A stretch of DNA of 28,521 bases from a virus. The position numbers and the translations under genes are program-made. The DNA is taken from positions 1 to 28,521 of IMG/VR virus record IMGVR_UViG_3300043419_000243; one strand, written 5' to 3'. Below are positions 6,437 to 14,444 of this stretch, one piece after another (positions within the stretch are counted from its first letter, which is position 1; each line of letters opens with the position of its first letter). Under the pieces are notes generated by a model. That model was not told where the DNA came from and did not search any database. It saw nothing but the letters and a program-made list of their open reading frames with translations.

Positions 6437-6460
6437 ATTGCGGGGGTTGATGCCCCCAAT
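6437..6460 (+). promoter_or_regulatory. Hairpin between portal and scaffold genes
   Basis: ATTG (6437-6440) and GGGG (6442-6445) pair with CCCC (6453-6456) and CAAT (6457-6460), giving an 8-bp stem with one bulged C. No T-tract follows. It probably stabilises or marks a processing site for mRNA of the highly expressed head genes. Confidence 0.5.
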
Positions 6461-6500
6461 ATAAACATACTCTCATTTAGAGGAGAGGCAAAGGAAAACA

Positions 6501-7175
6501 ATGGCCCAAGAAAACATTGGCAATGTAGTGGATACTGATACCGCTACGGAAACTAACAATCAGGTGGAACGAACTTACTCACAGAAGGAAGTAGATGACT
6601 TAATGGCTCGCACTAAAGGTGCAGTTCTAAAAAAAGCATTAAAGCCTTATGAAGACTTAGGTGATCCAGATACTATTCGCACGGTGCTTTCACAGCATCA
6701 ACAACGTGAACAGGAAACTGCACTCAAGCGTGGTGAGTTTGACAAGGTGATGAGTGAACTAGCATCTAAGAAAGATGCTGAGATTCAAAAGCGTGATGCG
6801 ATTATTCGTGAATTCAAAGTTGAACAACCTTTAGTAAACTTGGCAGCACAGTATCGTAGCGTAAACCCAGAGCAGGTAAAATTGTTATTGAAACCTAATC
6901 TGCGTTTAAATGAAGATGGTGAAGTAGAAGTGATTGACTCTAAGACTGGCAGCGTCAGGTATGACGACTCAGGTTCTCCGCTAACAGTGGACAAATATGT
7001 TAAAGAGTTCTTAGATGCCAACCCACACTTTACTAGTGCTACGCCTGCTACTACAAATACACAAGGTAATGTAAACAAAACAGTTGGTGCTCCAATTGAT
7101 TTGAAAGCATTAGATCTAACACGCCCAGATCACAGAAAAATATACGCTGAAGCAAGACGCAACGGCAAACTCTAA
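6501..7175 (+). CDS. Capsid scaffolding protein
   Basis: A 224-residue, very hydrophilic protein immediately upstream of the major capsid gene, the canonical scaffold position. An acidic N-terminus (ENIGNVVDTDTATETNNQ) leads to YSQKEVDDLMARTKG (about 25-39) and then a long charged helix region with heptad character (QQREQETALKRGEFDKVMSE, KKDAEIQKRDAIIREFK). The C-terminus is basic (DHRKIYAEARRNGKL), as expected for a capsid-binding tail. It resembles GP20/DUF4355-type scaffolds. AGAGGAGAGG lies upstream of ATG 6501. It would direct procapsid assembly and then leave; no protease gene is seen, so release may not need cleavage. Confidence 0.8.
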   Translation: MAQENIGNVVDTDTATETNNQVERTYSQKEVDDLMARTKGAVLKKALKPYEDLGDPDTIRTVLSQHQQREQETALKRGEFDKVMSELASKKDAEIQKRDAIIREFKVEQPLVNLAAQYRSVNPEQVKLLLKPNLRLNEDGEVEVIDSKTGSVRYDDSGSPLTVDKYVKEFLDANPHFTSATPATTNTQGNVNKTVGAPIDLKALDLTRPDHRKIYAEARRNGKL

Positions 7176-7190
7176 CTATTGAATAGTTAG
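7172..7190 (+). promoter_or_regulatory. Hairpin at the scaffold stop, upstream of major capsid gene
   Basis: CTAACTAT (7172-7179) and ATAGTTAG (7183-7190) form a perfect 8-bp stem around TGA, overlapping the scaffold stop codon TAA (7173-7175). It has no T-tract. Its place 26 nt before the capsid ATG suggests control of mRNA stability or translation between scaffold and capsid. Confidence 0.5.
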
Positions 7191-7216
7191 GTAAAGAATA
7201 GAAAAGGTAATATAAA

Positions 7217-8038
7217 ATGGGTTACAATACAGCTTATGACTTAGCAGGCTTCATGGTCAACACCAAAGCAGCCGCAGTTTATGCCGCACAAGAATCTTCA
7301 TTGTTCTTGGGTGGTTTGACAATTCCACAAATTCAGGTTCCAGCAGGTTCCATCACAGCACAACTACCATTGTTGGGTGCTGTTACAGCACAGAAGTTGA
7401 CAAGTGCCAGCCACAACGTTGATGACTTCAACGCATTAGGCGTTACATCAGAATCTAAAACAATCACAGCAAACATTTATGCCGCACGTGATGTTGTTCG
7501 TGATTTAGGTGGCATTGACCCTAACGAATTAGGTCGTGTTTTAGGCAACAGCGTAAGTGCAGCCTTTGACAAAGATGTTATCGCCGCAATGAGCGGTTTG
7601 ACAGCAAGTGCTGACACAGGCACATTGACATTGAACGCAATCTTTGATGCAGTTGCACAAATCCGTGGTGCTGGTGAAACTGGTCAATTGATTGGTGTTC
7701 TAGGCACAGTTGCTGCCGCTGAATTGATGAAAGTTATTGGTAGCACAGCTTACGCTGGTGGTGCAATGCAAAATGAAGCAATGGCAAACGGTTTCGTTGG
7801 TCAAGTTGCTGGTGTTCGCTTCTATCAGTCAGCCTTCGCTACAGCCACTATCTCTGGCGTAACTGGTTTCAAAGGTGCTATCTTTGGTCAAGACGCAATG
7901 CGTATCGCTATGTTCAAGAATGTTGACTTAGAAGTTCAACGCCGTGCAGCCGCTGTTGGTAACGACATCGTTGCTAGCCTACACGCTGGTGTTGGTTTGG
8001 TTAATGCGGCCACTGGTGTTAAGTTGGTTGACGCTTAA
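7217..8038 (+). CDS. Major capsid protein
   Basis: A 273-residue protein after the scaffold gene, the expected place for the major head protein. It is rich in Ala, Gly and Val with few Cys or Trp, as in HK97-fold coats. It has an extended N-terminus (TAYDLAGFMVNTKAAAVYAA), a beta-rich region with a possible E-loop (IPQIQVPAGSITAQLPLLGA), a long helix (DPNELGRVLGNSVSAAFDKD) and a C-terminal region with LEVQRRAAAVGNDIVASLHA, similar to the closing strands and helix of coat proteins from other small phages. Codon choice is more uniform than in neighbours, consistent with high expression. AAAAGGTAA precedes ATG 7217. The assignment rests on position and composition more than on a diagnostic motif. 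Confidence 0.85.
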   Translation: MGYNTAYDLAGFMVNTKAAAVYAAQESSLFLGGLTIPQIQVPAGSITAQLPLLGAVTAQKLTSASHNVDDFNALGVTSESKTITANIYAARDVVRDLGGIDPNELGRVLGNSVSAAFDKDVIAAMSGLTASADTGTLTLNAIFDAVAQIRGAGETGQLIGVLGTVAAAELMKVIGSTAYAGGAMQNEAMANGFVGQVAGVRFYQSAFATATISGVTGFKGAIFGQDAMRIAMFKNVDLEVQRRAAAVGNDIVASLHAGVGLVNAATGVKLVDA

Positions 8039-8059
8039 TAATCAATAAAGGAGATCACG

Positions 8060-8566
8060 ATGTCGTTTATTATTTCAGGAACAACAGTTCGCAGTTTTGC
8101 GGACTACCAGGATGTAGTGGATCGTGATCAACGTTTATTTGAAAGCAATGAGGGATTAACTGATACCGTTGTAGAAGATGCATTGATCCGTGCCAGTGAG
8201 AGATTACTGACACGCATTAGAAGCACAAATTGGTGGAAGGATTACCAATTTAAGCGTGATGCAAGTTTGAAAAACGATATTAGATTAATTCCCCCAGTCA
8301 ATGCCGCAAAGATAAAAGCACGCCAAGCAGACTTTACTGACTTGTGCGTTTATCTAGCCCTAGCAGAATACATTTTGCCTAAGGTTGCAGACTTTTCAAA
8401 TCAAGATAGTGCTGAGGTTCAAAAGATCAAGTACTATGAAGATAAAACTGAAAAGTTGTTTGTGGAATTGATTGAGGCAGGAGATTTTTACGACTTTGGT
8501 GGCGATGGCACAGTTAATACAAGTGACATTGCTCCATCTAAATTAAACTTGGTGCGTGTAAGATGA
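8060..8566 (+). CDS. Head-tail adaptor (connector) protein
   Basis: A 168-residue protein directly after the capsid gene. It resembles the small helical adaptors (gp6-like, often annotated DnaT-like) that extend the portal ring: SFADYQDVVDRDQRLFE at the N-terminus, a helix ending in SERLLTRIRSTNWWKD, then DFTDLCVYLALAEYILPKVAD and a C-terminal helix (VQKIKYYEDKTEKLFVELIE). It would join portal and tail. AAGGAG lies at 8047-8052. The stop overlaps the next ATG as ATGA (8563-8566), indicating coupling. Confidence 0.7.
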   Translation: MSFIISGTTVRSFADYQDVVDRDQRLFESNEGLTDTVVEDALIRASERLLTRIRSTNWWKDYQFKRDASLKNDIRLIPPVNAAKIKARQADFTDLCVYLALAEYILPKVADFSNQDSAEVQKIKYYEDKTEKLFVELIEAGDFYDFGGDGTVNTSDIAPSKLNLVRVR

Positions 8567-8955
8567 GAACAGAATTATTAACTTACCTCAAAGCAAACTT
8601 GGCAGGCGGCATTACTACCAGTCCTGAGTTGCCTTGGGCACAAGGTGATAGTCCGTTGTATCTCACTAACAAGAAACGAGTTTATCTTGATGAGCCAACC
8701 ACTAAACAGACTCCAGTCATTCAAGTGCTTGATGGCAATGATATCATGGAAATTGTAACAACAGTCCAAGGATATCTTGCAGTAGACGCTAAGAATAGAC
8801 CTATTGATTTAGATTCAGCATTGACTACACTAAGAGTAGCAAAAGATTTGAGCAACATACCAACATCTTTCAGAAAAGAATTTGACTATGATGCCTCTAT
8901 TGACAGAGATGTCGTAACTTATACTTTTGAGTATAGGTTCTACACAATTAATTAA
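8563..8955 (+). CDS. Tail completion/terminator-like protein
   Basis: A 130-residue protein between the adaptor and the tail tube. It begins MRTELLTYLKANLAG, then has a beta-rich middle (TPVIQVLDGNDIMEIVTTVQ) and ends with alternating strands (VVTYTFEYRFYTIN), the general pattern of tail-terminator proteins that cap the tube at the head side. There is no diagnostic motif, so the call relies on gene order and predicted fold. It overlaps the upstream gene by 4 nt, and the tail tube gene begins 12 nt later. Confidence 0.6.
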   Translation: MRTELLTYLKANLAGGITTSPELPWAQGDSPLYLTNKKRVYLDEPTTKQTPVIQVLDGNDIMEIVTTVQGYLAVDAKNRPIDLDSALTTLRVAKDLSNIPTSFRKEFDYDASIDRDVVTYTFEYRFYTIN

Positions 8956-8967
8956 GGAAACAACAAC

Positions 8968-9519
8968 ATGGCATATATTAATGCGACTACCGCGGTAAAC
9001 CGCGTAAAACTTGTTCTTGTCAAGTATGATGCAACTGCACACGCTACGCTAACTGCTAGCGATTTCTATAGTGCTGTTGATTCTGCAACTGGTGCTTTGA
9101 CACTGGTAGCAGGAGCCATTGAACTAGCAGGCCTACAAGATGTAACTATCCAGAATGCAAACGGTAGTTTTAGATGGAAATCGCTTGACCAAGCAGGTGA
9201 ATCAGTTATTACTACTGTTTCTACCAACAGCCTAAGCGGCAACTTTGTTCTTGACCCAACCTTGTTCTTTGGAACAACTGGTGCAACTACAACTGCCATC
9301 ACAGCTGGTATCTTTGGTCTAAGCAACAGCCGCACTCAAGTGGCATTCATGATTGCTCCAAGTGGTGCTGCCACTGGACAAACTCCTGACAACTACTTGA
9401 TCATGGGTAATGGTTTCGTATCTAGCCTGGCACCAAAAGTGTCTGCTGATAGCCCAGTATGGGTAAGCCCAATCACTATTGAAGTTAACGGTGATTACAC
9501 ATTAGCCAACATTGCTTAA
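8968..9519 (+). CDS. Major tail tube protein
   Basis: A 183-residue protein, rich in Thr, Ala, Ser and Gly, just before the tail assembly chaperones and a terminator: the normal place of the tube protein. It shows alternating beta strands (DVTIQNANGSFRWKSLDQAG, ESVITTVSTNSLSGNFVLD) and a final strand (WVSPITIEVNGDYTLANIA), consistent with tube proteins that stack in rings round the tape measure. AAGGAAACAAC precedes ATG 8968. The terminator 26 bp after its stop may allow more tube mRNA than downstream mRNA. Confidence 0.75.
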   Translation: MAYINATTAVNRVKLVLVKYDATAHATLTASDFYSAVDSATGALTLVAGAIELAGLQDVTIQNANGSFRWKSLDQAGESVITTVSTNSLSGNFVLDPTLFFGTTGATTTAITAGIFGLSNSRTQVAFMIAPSGAATGQTPDNYLIMGNGFVSSLAPKVSADSPVWVSPITIEVNGDYTLANIA

Positions 9520-9544
9520 TTGACCACAAGTTAGTTTAGTAAAC

Positions 9545-9572
9545 AAGCCCCCTACCTTGGGGGCTTTCTCTT
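9545..9572 (+). terminator. Intrinsic terminator after tail tube gene
   Basis: AAGCCCCC (9545-9552) and GGGGGCTT (9559-9566) form a perfect 8-bp stem with a TACCTT loop, followed by TCTCTT. It splits the late operon after the abundant capsid and tube genes. Downstream tail genes would need read-through or a new promoter, of which I see none. Confidence 0.75.
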
Positions 9573-9607
9573 GGGCTAAATATCTTTAACTACCTAGGAG
9601 GTAAGTT

Positions 9608-9778
9608 ATGATTTTTGATAAGTTGAGCACTGAAGATATTCTCAAGAGCATGGAAGCAGAAGCAGCCAAATGCATTGCAGAATTAAAGTGCAGTCGTAAG
9701 GACTTAGAACAAGCAGACGCAAGATTGCGTTTTCTACTAAGCACCATACACCATTTAAAAGATAAGATTGGATCGTAA
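9608..9778 (+). CDS. 56-residue helical orphan upstream of chaperone G
   Basis: A short gene with an unusually strong Shine-Dalgarno (AGGAGGT, 9596-9602, 5 nt before ATG 9608) and a stop at 9776-9778, 3 bp before the next ATG. The 56 residues look entirely helical with a leucine/alanine heptad pattern (ILKSMEAEAAKCIAELKCSR, KDLEQADARLRFLLSTIHHL), suggesting a coiled coil. It contains two cysteines. Being placed between the tube and chaperone genes, it could assist tail assembly, but no family is recognised. Confidence 0.65.
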   Translation: MIFDKLSTEDILKSMEAEAAKCIAELKCSRKDLEQADARLRFLLSTIHHLKDKIGS

Positions 9779-9781
9779 GAT

Positions 9782-10084
9782 ATGGCATTGAAATTAACAC
9801 AATTGGCAGCAAAGCCAACACTGGTTCGCATTGAACTAGATGATGAAGAAATACAAAAACAATATGGAGACAGCCTAGAGTTTTGGATCTGGGATCGTCA
9901 GCCTATGAGTCAGTTTGTCAAACTAGCAACTGTCCATCAAAACAACTTTGGTGAAATGGTGGAGTTAGTAAATAGCATGGTATTAGATGAAGAAGGTAAT
10001 CAAATTGCACATGGGGAATTGGTGTTCCCAACTGATGTAATGATGAAGATTATTAATAGGGTAGTAGAAACGCTGGGAAAGTAA
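9782..10084 (+). CDS. Tail assembly chaperone G (zero-frame product)
   Basis: A 100-residue acidic protein in the position of lambda gpG, between tail tube and tape measure. It would coat the tape measure during tail assembly. Its last codons are CTG GGA AAG TAA, which contain the slippery heptamer GGGAAAG (10075-10081) in the X XXY YYZ register, the same heptamer used in lambda G/T. A minority of ribosomes should slip to -1 and make a 179-residue GT fusion. The protein itself has strands at the start (TLVRIELDDEEIQ) and a helical C-terminus (DVMMKIINRVVETLGK). Confidence 0.8.
   Translation: MALKLTQLAAKPTLVRIELDDEEIQKQYGDSLEFWIWDRQPMSQFVKLATVHQNNFGEMVELVNSMVLDEEGNQIAHGELVFPTDVMMKIINRVVETLGK
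10075..10081 (+). promoter_or_regulatory. Programmed -1 ribosomal frameshift site
   Basis: GGGAAAG is read as (CT)G GGA AAG with the stop TAA directly after. Slipping back one base re-pairs the tRNAs with GGG AAA, and the next codon is GTA at 10081. The -1 frame stays open to 10320. No strong downstream pseudoknot was seen by eye. Confidence 0.8.
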
Positions 10085-10320
10085 CAAGCGAGCATTTGCC
10101 AGAGGATTCAGTTGAGCTGAATATGATAATGGCCATAGATGCAATGAGTAGCAGATATGGGGTGCTTCCAAGTGAAATCATGAGTAGAGCCAGTACATTT
10201 GATTTGTTTGTGTATGACACAGCAGTTTCATTTATACAGCACGCTCAAGATAAAGCACAAGGCAAAGAACCTGAATACAAGCAGGAAGACTTACTGGCAA
10301 TTCTTAAAGGAAAAGCATAG
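10081..10320 (+). CDS. Tail assembly chaperone T extension (made by -1 frameshift)
   Basis: An open frame entered by slippage at GGGAAAG; it adds 79 residues (starting VTSEHLPEDSVELNM) to the 100-residue G protein, giving a 179-residue GT fusion. A stand-alone start would have to be TTG 10096, with no good ribosome-binding site, so frameshift expression is preferred. The region is helical (ELNMIMAIDAMSSRYGVLPS) and ends in YKQEDLLAILKGKA. In lambda-like phages the T domain binds tail tube protein while G binds the tape measure. Its stop lies 2 bp from the next ATG. Confidence 0.8.
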   Translation, partial: VTSEHLPEDSVELNMIMAIDAMSSRYGVLPSEIMSRASTFDLFVYDTAVSFIQHAQDKAQGKEPEYKQEDLLAILKGKA

Positions 10321-10322
10321 AA

Positions 10323-10610
10323 ATGAAAATGAAAATTGATACAAAGGCATTAGAAGCAGAACTTGCTGACATGGCTGAATTAAAAACCAGTTTGCTTGCC
10401 AATGCATACAAATACTTTGTGTCAATCACTCCTGTTCGTAGTGGCAATGCTCGCCGCAACACCAAACTCACACGCGATTCCATAGAAGCAGATTATCCTT
10501 ATGCTGAACGTTTAGACACGGGCTGGTCTAAGCAAGCCACTGATGGCATGACCAAGCCCACTGAACAGTTCCTAGAGAATGAAGTTCAAAATATATTAAA
10601 AGGAAAATGA
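10323..10610 (+). CDS. HK97 gp10-like tail/neck protein
   Basis: A 95-residue protein with the segment SITPVRSGNARRNTKL (about 34-49), followed by YPYAERLDTGWSKQATDGM. This TPVRTGNAR...YA.RLD.GWS pattern is characteristic of HK97-gp10-like proteins, which act in head-tail joining or tail completion. They normally lie near the connector genes; here the gene is next to the tape measure. Start ATG 10323 has AAAGGAAAAG upstream, overlapping the end of T, and the tape measure begins 1 bp after the stop. A second in-frame ATG is at 10329. Confidence 0.65.
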   Translation: MKMKIDTKALEAELADMAELKTSLLANAYKYFVSITPVRSGNARRNTKLTRDSIEADYPYAERLDTGWSKQATDGMTKPTEQFLENEVQNILKGK

Positions 10611-10611
10611 T

Positions 10612-12939
10612 ATGGCTACAAGTGTAAAAGTCACTTTAGAACTAGATGATCGCGGTTATCTAACAGGCATCAAAGCCGCAACAGATGAAACAAACAAACT
10701 AAAAGGTGCGGCTGAACGAGGCACACAAGGTATTGCTACAGGCTTTACTAATGCAACTGGCAAATTAAATGACTTTGCTGGTAAGATGAATAATCTTGTT
10801 ACTGTGCTATTGGGTGCAGGCTTTGTTGCATTTGGACAACGAGCACTTGCTGCCGCTGACAATGTTGTTGATCTAAGCAACGCAACTGATGTAAGCATTC
10901 CTAAGATCCTACAATTGCGTGATGCATTTGCAGCCAATGGCGGTAGTGCTGATGGGCTTGCCAAAGTTTTAAGCAAGTTGAGCAACAGTCTATATGATGC
11001 TAGAGAAGGTGGAGCAACTGCACAAGAAAACTTGATCAAACTTGGTTTCTCAATGAAAGAGATTGCCAATCTTAACACTGACCAGGCAATGGGTAAGGTA
11101 GTTGAGAAATTAGCAGGTATGACTGACCCTGTTGAACGTAATGCATTGGCATTTCGCACATTAGGTAAAGAAGCAAAGTCAATTGACTGGGTTGGAATTG
11201 CCAACGGAACCAAAAATGCCACTGATGAATATGATAAGATGGCTGCAAGTCAAAAGGCAGCCGCTGATGCACATGACAAACTAAATGCGGCAGCAGACAA
11301 GTTGACCATTGCATTTGCCAGTATGTTAGACAAAGTTGGTGTGTTAGACTTTATCAAGAACTTAGACACCAACATGCAAAAAGTTGAGAAAGTTGTCACC
11401 GTTGCCGCAGGTGCCATGGCTGCATTTGCTGGTGCTAGTGTTATTGCTGGCTTGGTAGCTATGGTCAAAGTAGTGCTGGATTTAGAAAAAGGCATCATTG
11501 CACTTGGCATTGCATTAAAATTACTTGAGCAAGGCAACATCTTTACACGCTTGGCCAGTCTTGCTTTTACCATTGGTGCAGCCGCTGGTGCTTACCTAGG
11601 TGTCACCAAACTACTTGAAGAGGCCATGAAAGGCCCAGATACCACTGAGGCTGAAAAGGCCTTAGAAGCCCAACGCAAAGCCGCTGAAGCAGCCGCGGCA
11701 GCAAATAAAAATAAGCCAGCCGTTACTCCATATTGGGAAAAAGAACTTGTTGGCATCCGTCAACTTACAGCAGAGTACGGACGCAATGAGCAGGCTTTGC
11801 TTGGTAGATTACGTGCGTCAACAGCTATGTTGGGCGACGGCGAAGATCAAATTGCTAAAACTACCCGTCTAAATGAAGTAACAGCACGCTTCAATGATAA
11901 GATGGCTGAACTTAAAAATAAGCAACAAAGTCTGCAAGCAACACCGCAAAGTGCTGGGCGTGATGCACAAATTGCTGAAATTACCAAACAAATGAAAGCA
12001 GTGGATGCATTGTATGAATCCACTTATGAAAGAGCTGTGGCAGACACAACCGCCAATAACAATGCAATCTCCTTAGAAAAGATCCGTGTTACATTACTCA
12101 ATGATCAAATTGCATTACAAGACAGACTCAAGACATTGCAAGATGAGTCAGCCAAGGTAGGGTTGACTGGCATTGAGAAGAAGTATTATGATATTGAAGC
12201 GGCTGCAAAGAAAGCCGCAGAAGCAGAGATCCGTGCTGAAGAACAAAGACGCTTTGGTGCGGTTGCTGGGCAAGGTCAATATGTTCTTGGTGCTGATGAA
12301 AAGAAACGCATTACAGAAGCAGCCGCTGAAAGAGCCAAAGCAGAAAAGGCACAAACACAAAGCACATATGAAGCACAAAGAACATTTGCTGGTGGTTGGA
12401 AAGATGCTTTCAATTCTTATGTAGAAAGTGCAACCAATGCCGCACAACAAGCACAAAGTATATTCTCAAGTGTTACAAAAGGCTTAGAAGATTTGATTGT
12501 TAACTTTGTCACAACAGGCAAGTTGAACTTTAAAGACTTTGCCAACAGTATCATTGCTGAGTTTGTTCGTATCCAAGCAAGAAAAGTCATTGCTAATATT
12601 ATGGGTGGCAGTGGCACTAGCGACTTCTTCTCAATGTTAACTGGTCGTGCGTCTGGTGGACCAGTTGCGGCAAATACTCCTTACATTGTAGGTGAGAATG
12701 GCCCAGAACTTTTCTACAGTAAAACAGCAGGCAACATTATACCTAACAATAAACTTGGTAGCATTGTTAATCAAGGTAATCCAATATCAACAGAGGCAAT
12801 GAATAATATTGTCAATGTCAATTACACAATACATGCGGCAGATGCACAAAGTTTCCGTCAAATGATTGCACGTGATCCAGAGTTTTTATATGCTGTGACT
12901 GAGAAAGGTCGCAGTTCAATCCCAAGTGGTAGGAGATAA
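10612..12939 (+). CDS. Tail tape measure protein
   Basis: A 775-residue protein that sets tail length and travels into the cell envelope at infection. It is the longest helical protein of the tail block and directly follows the chaperone genes. Coiled-coil stretches dominate (for example EAEKALEAQRKAAEAAAAAN, and a long K/E/A/Q-rich stretch at about residues 525-595). Two hydrophobic segments lie at about 262-290 (VAAGAMAAFAGASVIAGLVA) and 312-335 (LASLAFTIGAAAGAYLGV), suited to membrane insertion. The C-terminus has the common AANTPYIVGENGPELFYS motif seen at the end of many tape measures. By comparison with lambda, 775 residues would give a tail of roughly 110-120 nm (inference). Confidence 0.9.
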   Translation: MATSVKVTLELDDRGYLTGIKAATDETNKLKGAAERGTQGIATGFTNATGKLNDFAGKMNNLVTVLLGAGFVAFGQRALAAADNVVDLSNATDVSIPKILQLRDAFAANGGSADGLAKVLSKLSNSLYDAREGGATAQENLIKLGFSMKEIANLNTDQAMGKVVEKLAGMTDPVERNALAFRTLGKEAKSIDWVGIANGTKNATDEYDKMAASQKAAADAHDKLNAAADKLTIAFASMLDKVGVLDFIKNLDTNMQKVEKVVTVAAGAMAAFAGASVIAGLVAMVKVVLDLEKGIIALGIALKLLEQGNIFTRLASLAFTIGAAAGAYLGVTKLLEEAMKGPDTTEAEKALEAQRKAAEAAAAANKNKPAVTPYWEKELVGIRQLTAEYGRNEQALLGRLRASTAMLGDGEDQIAKTTRLNEVTARFNDKMAELKNKQQSLQATPQSAGRDAQIAEITKQMKAVDALYESTYERAVADTTANNNAISLEKIRVTLLNDQIALQDRLKTLQDESAKVGLTGIEKKYYDIEAAAKKAAEAEIRAEEQRRFGAVAGQGQYVLGADEKKRITEAAAERAKAEKAQTQSTYEAQRTFAGGWKDAFNSYVESATNAAQQAQSIFSSVTKGLEDLIVNFVTTGKLNFKDFANSIIAEFVRIQARKVIANIMGGSGTSDFFSMLTGRASGGPVAANTPYIVGENGPELFYSKTAGNIIPNNKLGSIVNQGNPISTEAMNNIVNVNYTIHAADAQSFRQMIARDPEFLYAVTEKGRSSIPSGRR

Positions 12940-12942
12940 GAT

Positions 12943-13584
12943 ATGAGTTTTCAATGGGTAATAGATAACGCTGAAGACATCAGCATAGTAAAGCGTCCAG
13001 TAATAAGTCAAACAGTAAGTCGTGATCAAAGAGTTCGTAGTGTTAGTCGTGGTGGTAATGTTTGGAAGTTTGCTGTCAAGATGCCTCCACGCATGGTATG
13101 GAACAATCACCGTGGGTTTATAGAAAGCATTGAAAGCAATGCTATGTTGACGAGCCAAAGCATCAACTTGGCCAAGACAGGATATGATTGGATCACAAGG
13201 TATCGTGGTGATGCTACTTCAACTACAACAATGACTTGGAAATACACAGCCGCCCAAGCGGCAAGCAATACCTACAAGTTTGAATTAGGCAACATGCCAG
13301 GTGCTACAGGTAGTGTGTTGTTTAGAGCAGGTGATTTGATTCAGCCCAACGGCAGCAATTATGTTTATAGTATTGTTGCGGCTGTGACCAAAGGTGCCGC
13401 AGCCACTCAATTGGTTGAAGTTCATAGAAGCATTTTAAGCACACCAAGTGATACAGCAGTGACATTTAAAGTTGGCCCAGCAGTATCATGGCAAGTGATC
13501 TGCACCAAGATGCCAACATGGACATTTGTTGAAAAAGACCTTATTGAGTTTAATGGCGACTTTGAGTTTCAAGAGGTCCTATAA
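12943..13584 (+). CDS. Distal tail / baseplate protein
   Basis: A 213-residue, beta-rich protein immediately after the tape measure, where distal tail proteins are encoded. It begins MSFQWVIDNAEDISIVKRPV and includes VWKFAVKMPPRMVWNNHRGF and a closing strand pair (PTWTFVEKDLIEFNGDFEFQ), a pattern of phage proteins that form the ring at the tube's end. The family is not pinned down. The stop overlaps the next start as TAATG (13582-13586), so the two products are probably made in fixed ratio. Confidence 0.6.
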   Translation: MSFQWVIDNAEDISIVKRPVISQTVSRDQRVRSVSRGGNVWKFAVKMPPRMVWNNHRGFIESIESNAMLTSQSINLAKTGYDWITRYRGDATSTTTMTWKYTAAQAASNTYKFELGNMPGATGSVLFRAGDLIQPNGSNYVYSIVAAVTKGAAATQLVEVHRSILSTPSDTAVTFKVGPAVSWQVICTKMPTWTFVEKDLIEFNGDFEFQEVL

Positions 13585-14444
13585 TGAGCACAGGTCTTAA
13601 TTTAACATCATATTCAGCTGTCAAGCAGGCGGCATTTGTTCGCATGGTAATACCCATGTATGGTGTGCTACGATTCAGCAGTCATGATGTGCCTGTCAGC
13701 ATTACGGAAGATGATAATGTTGCTTACTCATATTTGCCATTAGGTATCTTGTTAGGCATCAGTGAGTTTAACAATGAACTAAGCCCAAGTGGCAGTGATG
13801 TTACCATCTCTATGAGTGCCATTGATCAGGCATTTGTTGCCAATATGATGGACTACAAACTCAAAGGCAGTAGTGTTATTATCTATCGTGTGTTCTTCAA
13901 TGCCACAACTGGTGTTGCATTAAACATCACTGGTAATCCTAGCAAACGATTTCAAGGTGTGATTGCAAACTACAGTTTCAATGACGAGTTTAACCAGTTC
14001 TCAAATGTTGCAACCACAACAGTAAGTGTAAGTTGCAGTAGCCTTGTTAAAGTATTAGAGCAAAAGATTGTTGGACAAAGAACCAATGATTATGAACGCA
14101 AGTATAACTTTCCAGGATACTATTGCACAGCCGCAATACCTGGAGGCACTGGATTCTCATTTAAAATTAAAACTACAACAACTGGAGGTGCCATTGCCTC
14201 AATAGATGAGATAGAGCCAGGTACAGGTTATACCAATGGCACATACACCAATCAAAGTTTTACCACAGACGCAGGCCTTGGCACTGGAGGTAGAATAACA
14301 GTTGTTGTTACCAGTGGTTCAGTGTCTAGTGTAACAGTTACAACAGCTGGAACAGGCTATCGTGGTGATGATGCAGGCTTTGCTAGAGTGGCCACAATTG
14401 CCAACTCAAACTTTGACTTTGGTAAGCCCTTGGCGGTAGCATGA
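13584..14444 (+). CDS. Tail hub-like (DUF2163-type) protein with inserted beta domain
   Basis: A 286-residue protein in the tail-hub position. The first 185 residues are strand-rich (RMVIPMYGVLRFSSHDVPVS; LGILLGISEFNNELSPSGSD) and the last residues (RVATIANSNFDFGKPLAV) resemble the end of tail-hub domains. Between them, at about residues 190-265, lies a Gly/Thr-rich stretch with two paired motifs, EPGTGYTNGTY and TTAGTGYRGDD. These are typical of a modular beta-repeat found in several marine phage virion proteins and look like an inserted decoration or glycan-binding domain. The stop overlaps the next ATG as ATGA. Confidence 0.55.
   Translation: MSTGLNLTSYSAVKQAAFVRMVIPMYGVLRFSSHDVPVSITEDDNVAYSYLPLGILLGISEFNNELSPSGSDVTISMSAIDQAFVANMMDYKLKGSSVIIYRVFFNATTGVALNITGNPSKRFQGVIANYSFNDEFNQFSNVATTTVSVSCSSLVKVLEQKIVGQRTNDYERKYNFPGYYCTAAIPGGTGFSFKIKTTTTGGAIASIDEIEPGTGYTNGTYTNQSFTTDAGLGTGGRITVVVTSGSVSSVTVTTAGTGYRGDDAGFARVATIANSNFDFGKPLAVA

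Noticed and set aside
10656-11222. Long minus-strand open frame (188 codons) antisense to the tape measure gene
   Set aside because: It lies wholly inside a well supported gene with typical codon use; Ala/Leu-rich antisense frames arise often from such helical coding DNA, and no ribosome-binding site or family resemblance is seen.
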